From: an uncultured Flavobacteriales bacterium
GTDB taxonomy: Bacteria; Bacteroidota; Bacteroidia; Flavobacteriales_F; PHOS-HE28
DNA: 64,000 nucleotides
Assembly (NCBI GenBank): GCA_937872175.1
Contig: CALMPI010000023.1
Coordinates: 1 to 64,000, forward strand
Direction: 5' to 3'
Position 1 is the stretch's first letter; each line of letters opens with the position of its first letter. Below the pieces are notes generated by a model, which saw nothing but the letters and a program-made list of their open reading frames with translations, searched no databases and was not told where the DNA came from. The position numbers were made by a program, and so were the translations under genes. Shown here piece by piece: positions 63,857 through 64,000 of this stretch.

Positions 63857-64000
63857 TTACTGCGCTTTCACCCACGTCGCACCCATCACCGCGCCGCGTT
63901 CATCCCACACGGTGATGCGGTACAGCCCTGCAGGCAGCCCTTCCGTGCCGATCACCGGCCGGGCATCGGTGGTGCGTTGTTGCAGCACCATGCGGCCCGT
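63857..64000 (-). CDS. C-terminal end of a tandem T9SS cargo paralogue (5' part outside window)
   Basis: 47 codons before the TAA stop are visible. They encode GRMVLQQRTTDARPVIGTE, then GLPAGLYRITVWDERG and GATWVKAQ. This is the last part of a T9SS type A sorting domain, and it matches the same region of the 62872-63789 protein at most positions, at the DNA level too. The two genes are tandem, both on the minus strand. Confidence 0.8.
   Translation of the reverse strand, partial: TGRMVLQQRTTDARPVIGTEGLPAGLYRITVWDERGAVMGATWVKAQ

Overview
The window is a high-GC (mid-60 percent by eye) bacterial chromosome segment that reads as a member of the Bacteroidota, most likely Flavobacteriales (inference). 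The evidence is a short RpoD-type primary sigma factor of the Bacteroidota form, the type IX secretion protein PorT next to ubiE, at least eight secreted proteins with type IX (T9SS) C-terminal sorting domains, start codons without clear Shine-Dalgarno sequences, and many TAnnTTTG-like -7 promoter boxes. No tRNA, rRNA, CRISPR array, integrase or transposase was recognised.

Layout. 1-6.6 kb: three T9SS cargo proteins (a 41-residue-repeat protein cut by the window edge, a 1258-residue ten-module protein with a gliding-type C-terminus, a beta-propeller protein) and a small secreted Cys protein. 6.7-10 kb: a His/Cys-rich exported protein, a TonB-dependent receptor and an L,D-transpeptidase. 10-12.1 kb: purK-purE-PPC-domain operon. 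12.1-15 kb: outer-membrane barrel and M43 metalloprotease. 15-22.5 kb: core genes (methyltransferase, rpe, rpoD, pnp, rpsO, accD, class I aldolase). 22.5-31 kb: BamA/TamA-like lipoprotein, SpoU-type RNA methyltransferase with a G12 tract, and a coupled operon aminotransferase-rfaE1-ubiE-porT-FAD dehydrogenase. 31.1-41.4 kb: a small membrane protein gene, then a tightly packed minus-strand run of four tail-fibre-like exported proteins, two small genes and meaB. 41.6-47.1 kb: two copies of a cassette (small secreted protein plus T9SS cargo). 47.1-54.6 kb: aminotransferase, DUF1573 protein, valS, exopolyphosphatase (apparent CTG start), PagL-like deacylase, GIN-domain lipoprotein. 54.6-56.8 kb: a small low-GC island flanked by two copies of the 3' end of acs. 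56.6-64 kb: acs, a third cassette-type T9SS cargo, a GNAT-nitrilase fusion, an SDR protein, and two tandem T9SS cargos, the last cut by the window edge.

How the genes fit together: about half of the window encodes envelope or secreted proteins served by T9SS (PorT is here, the other machinery is not). The most unusual features are the island that duplicates the end of acs with only synonymous differences, the mosaic tandem array of tail-fibre-like surface proteins, the duplicated small-protein/cargo cassettes, and promoters whose -7 box lies exactly four bases before the start codon, which implies leaderless mRNAs.
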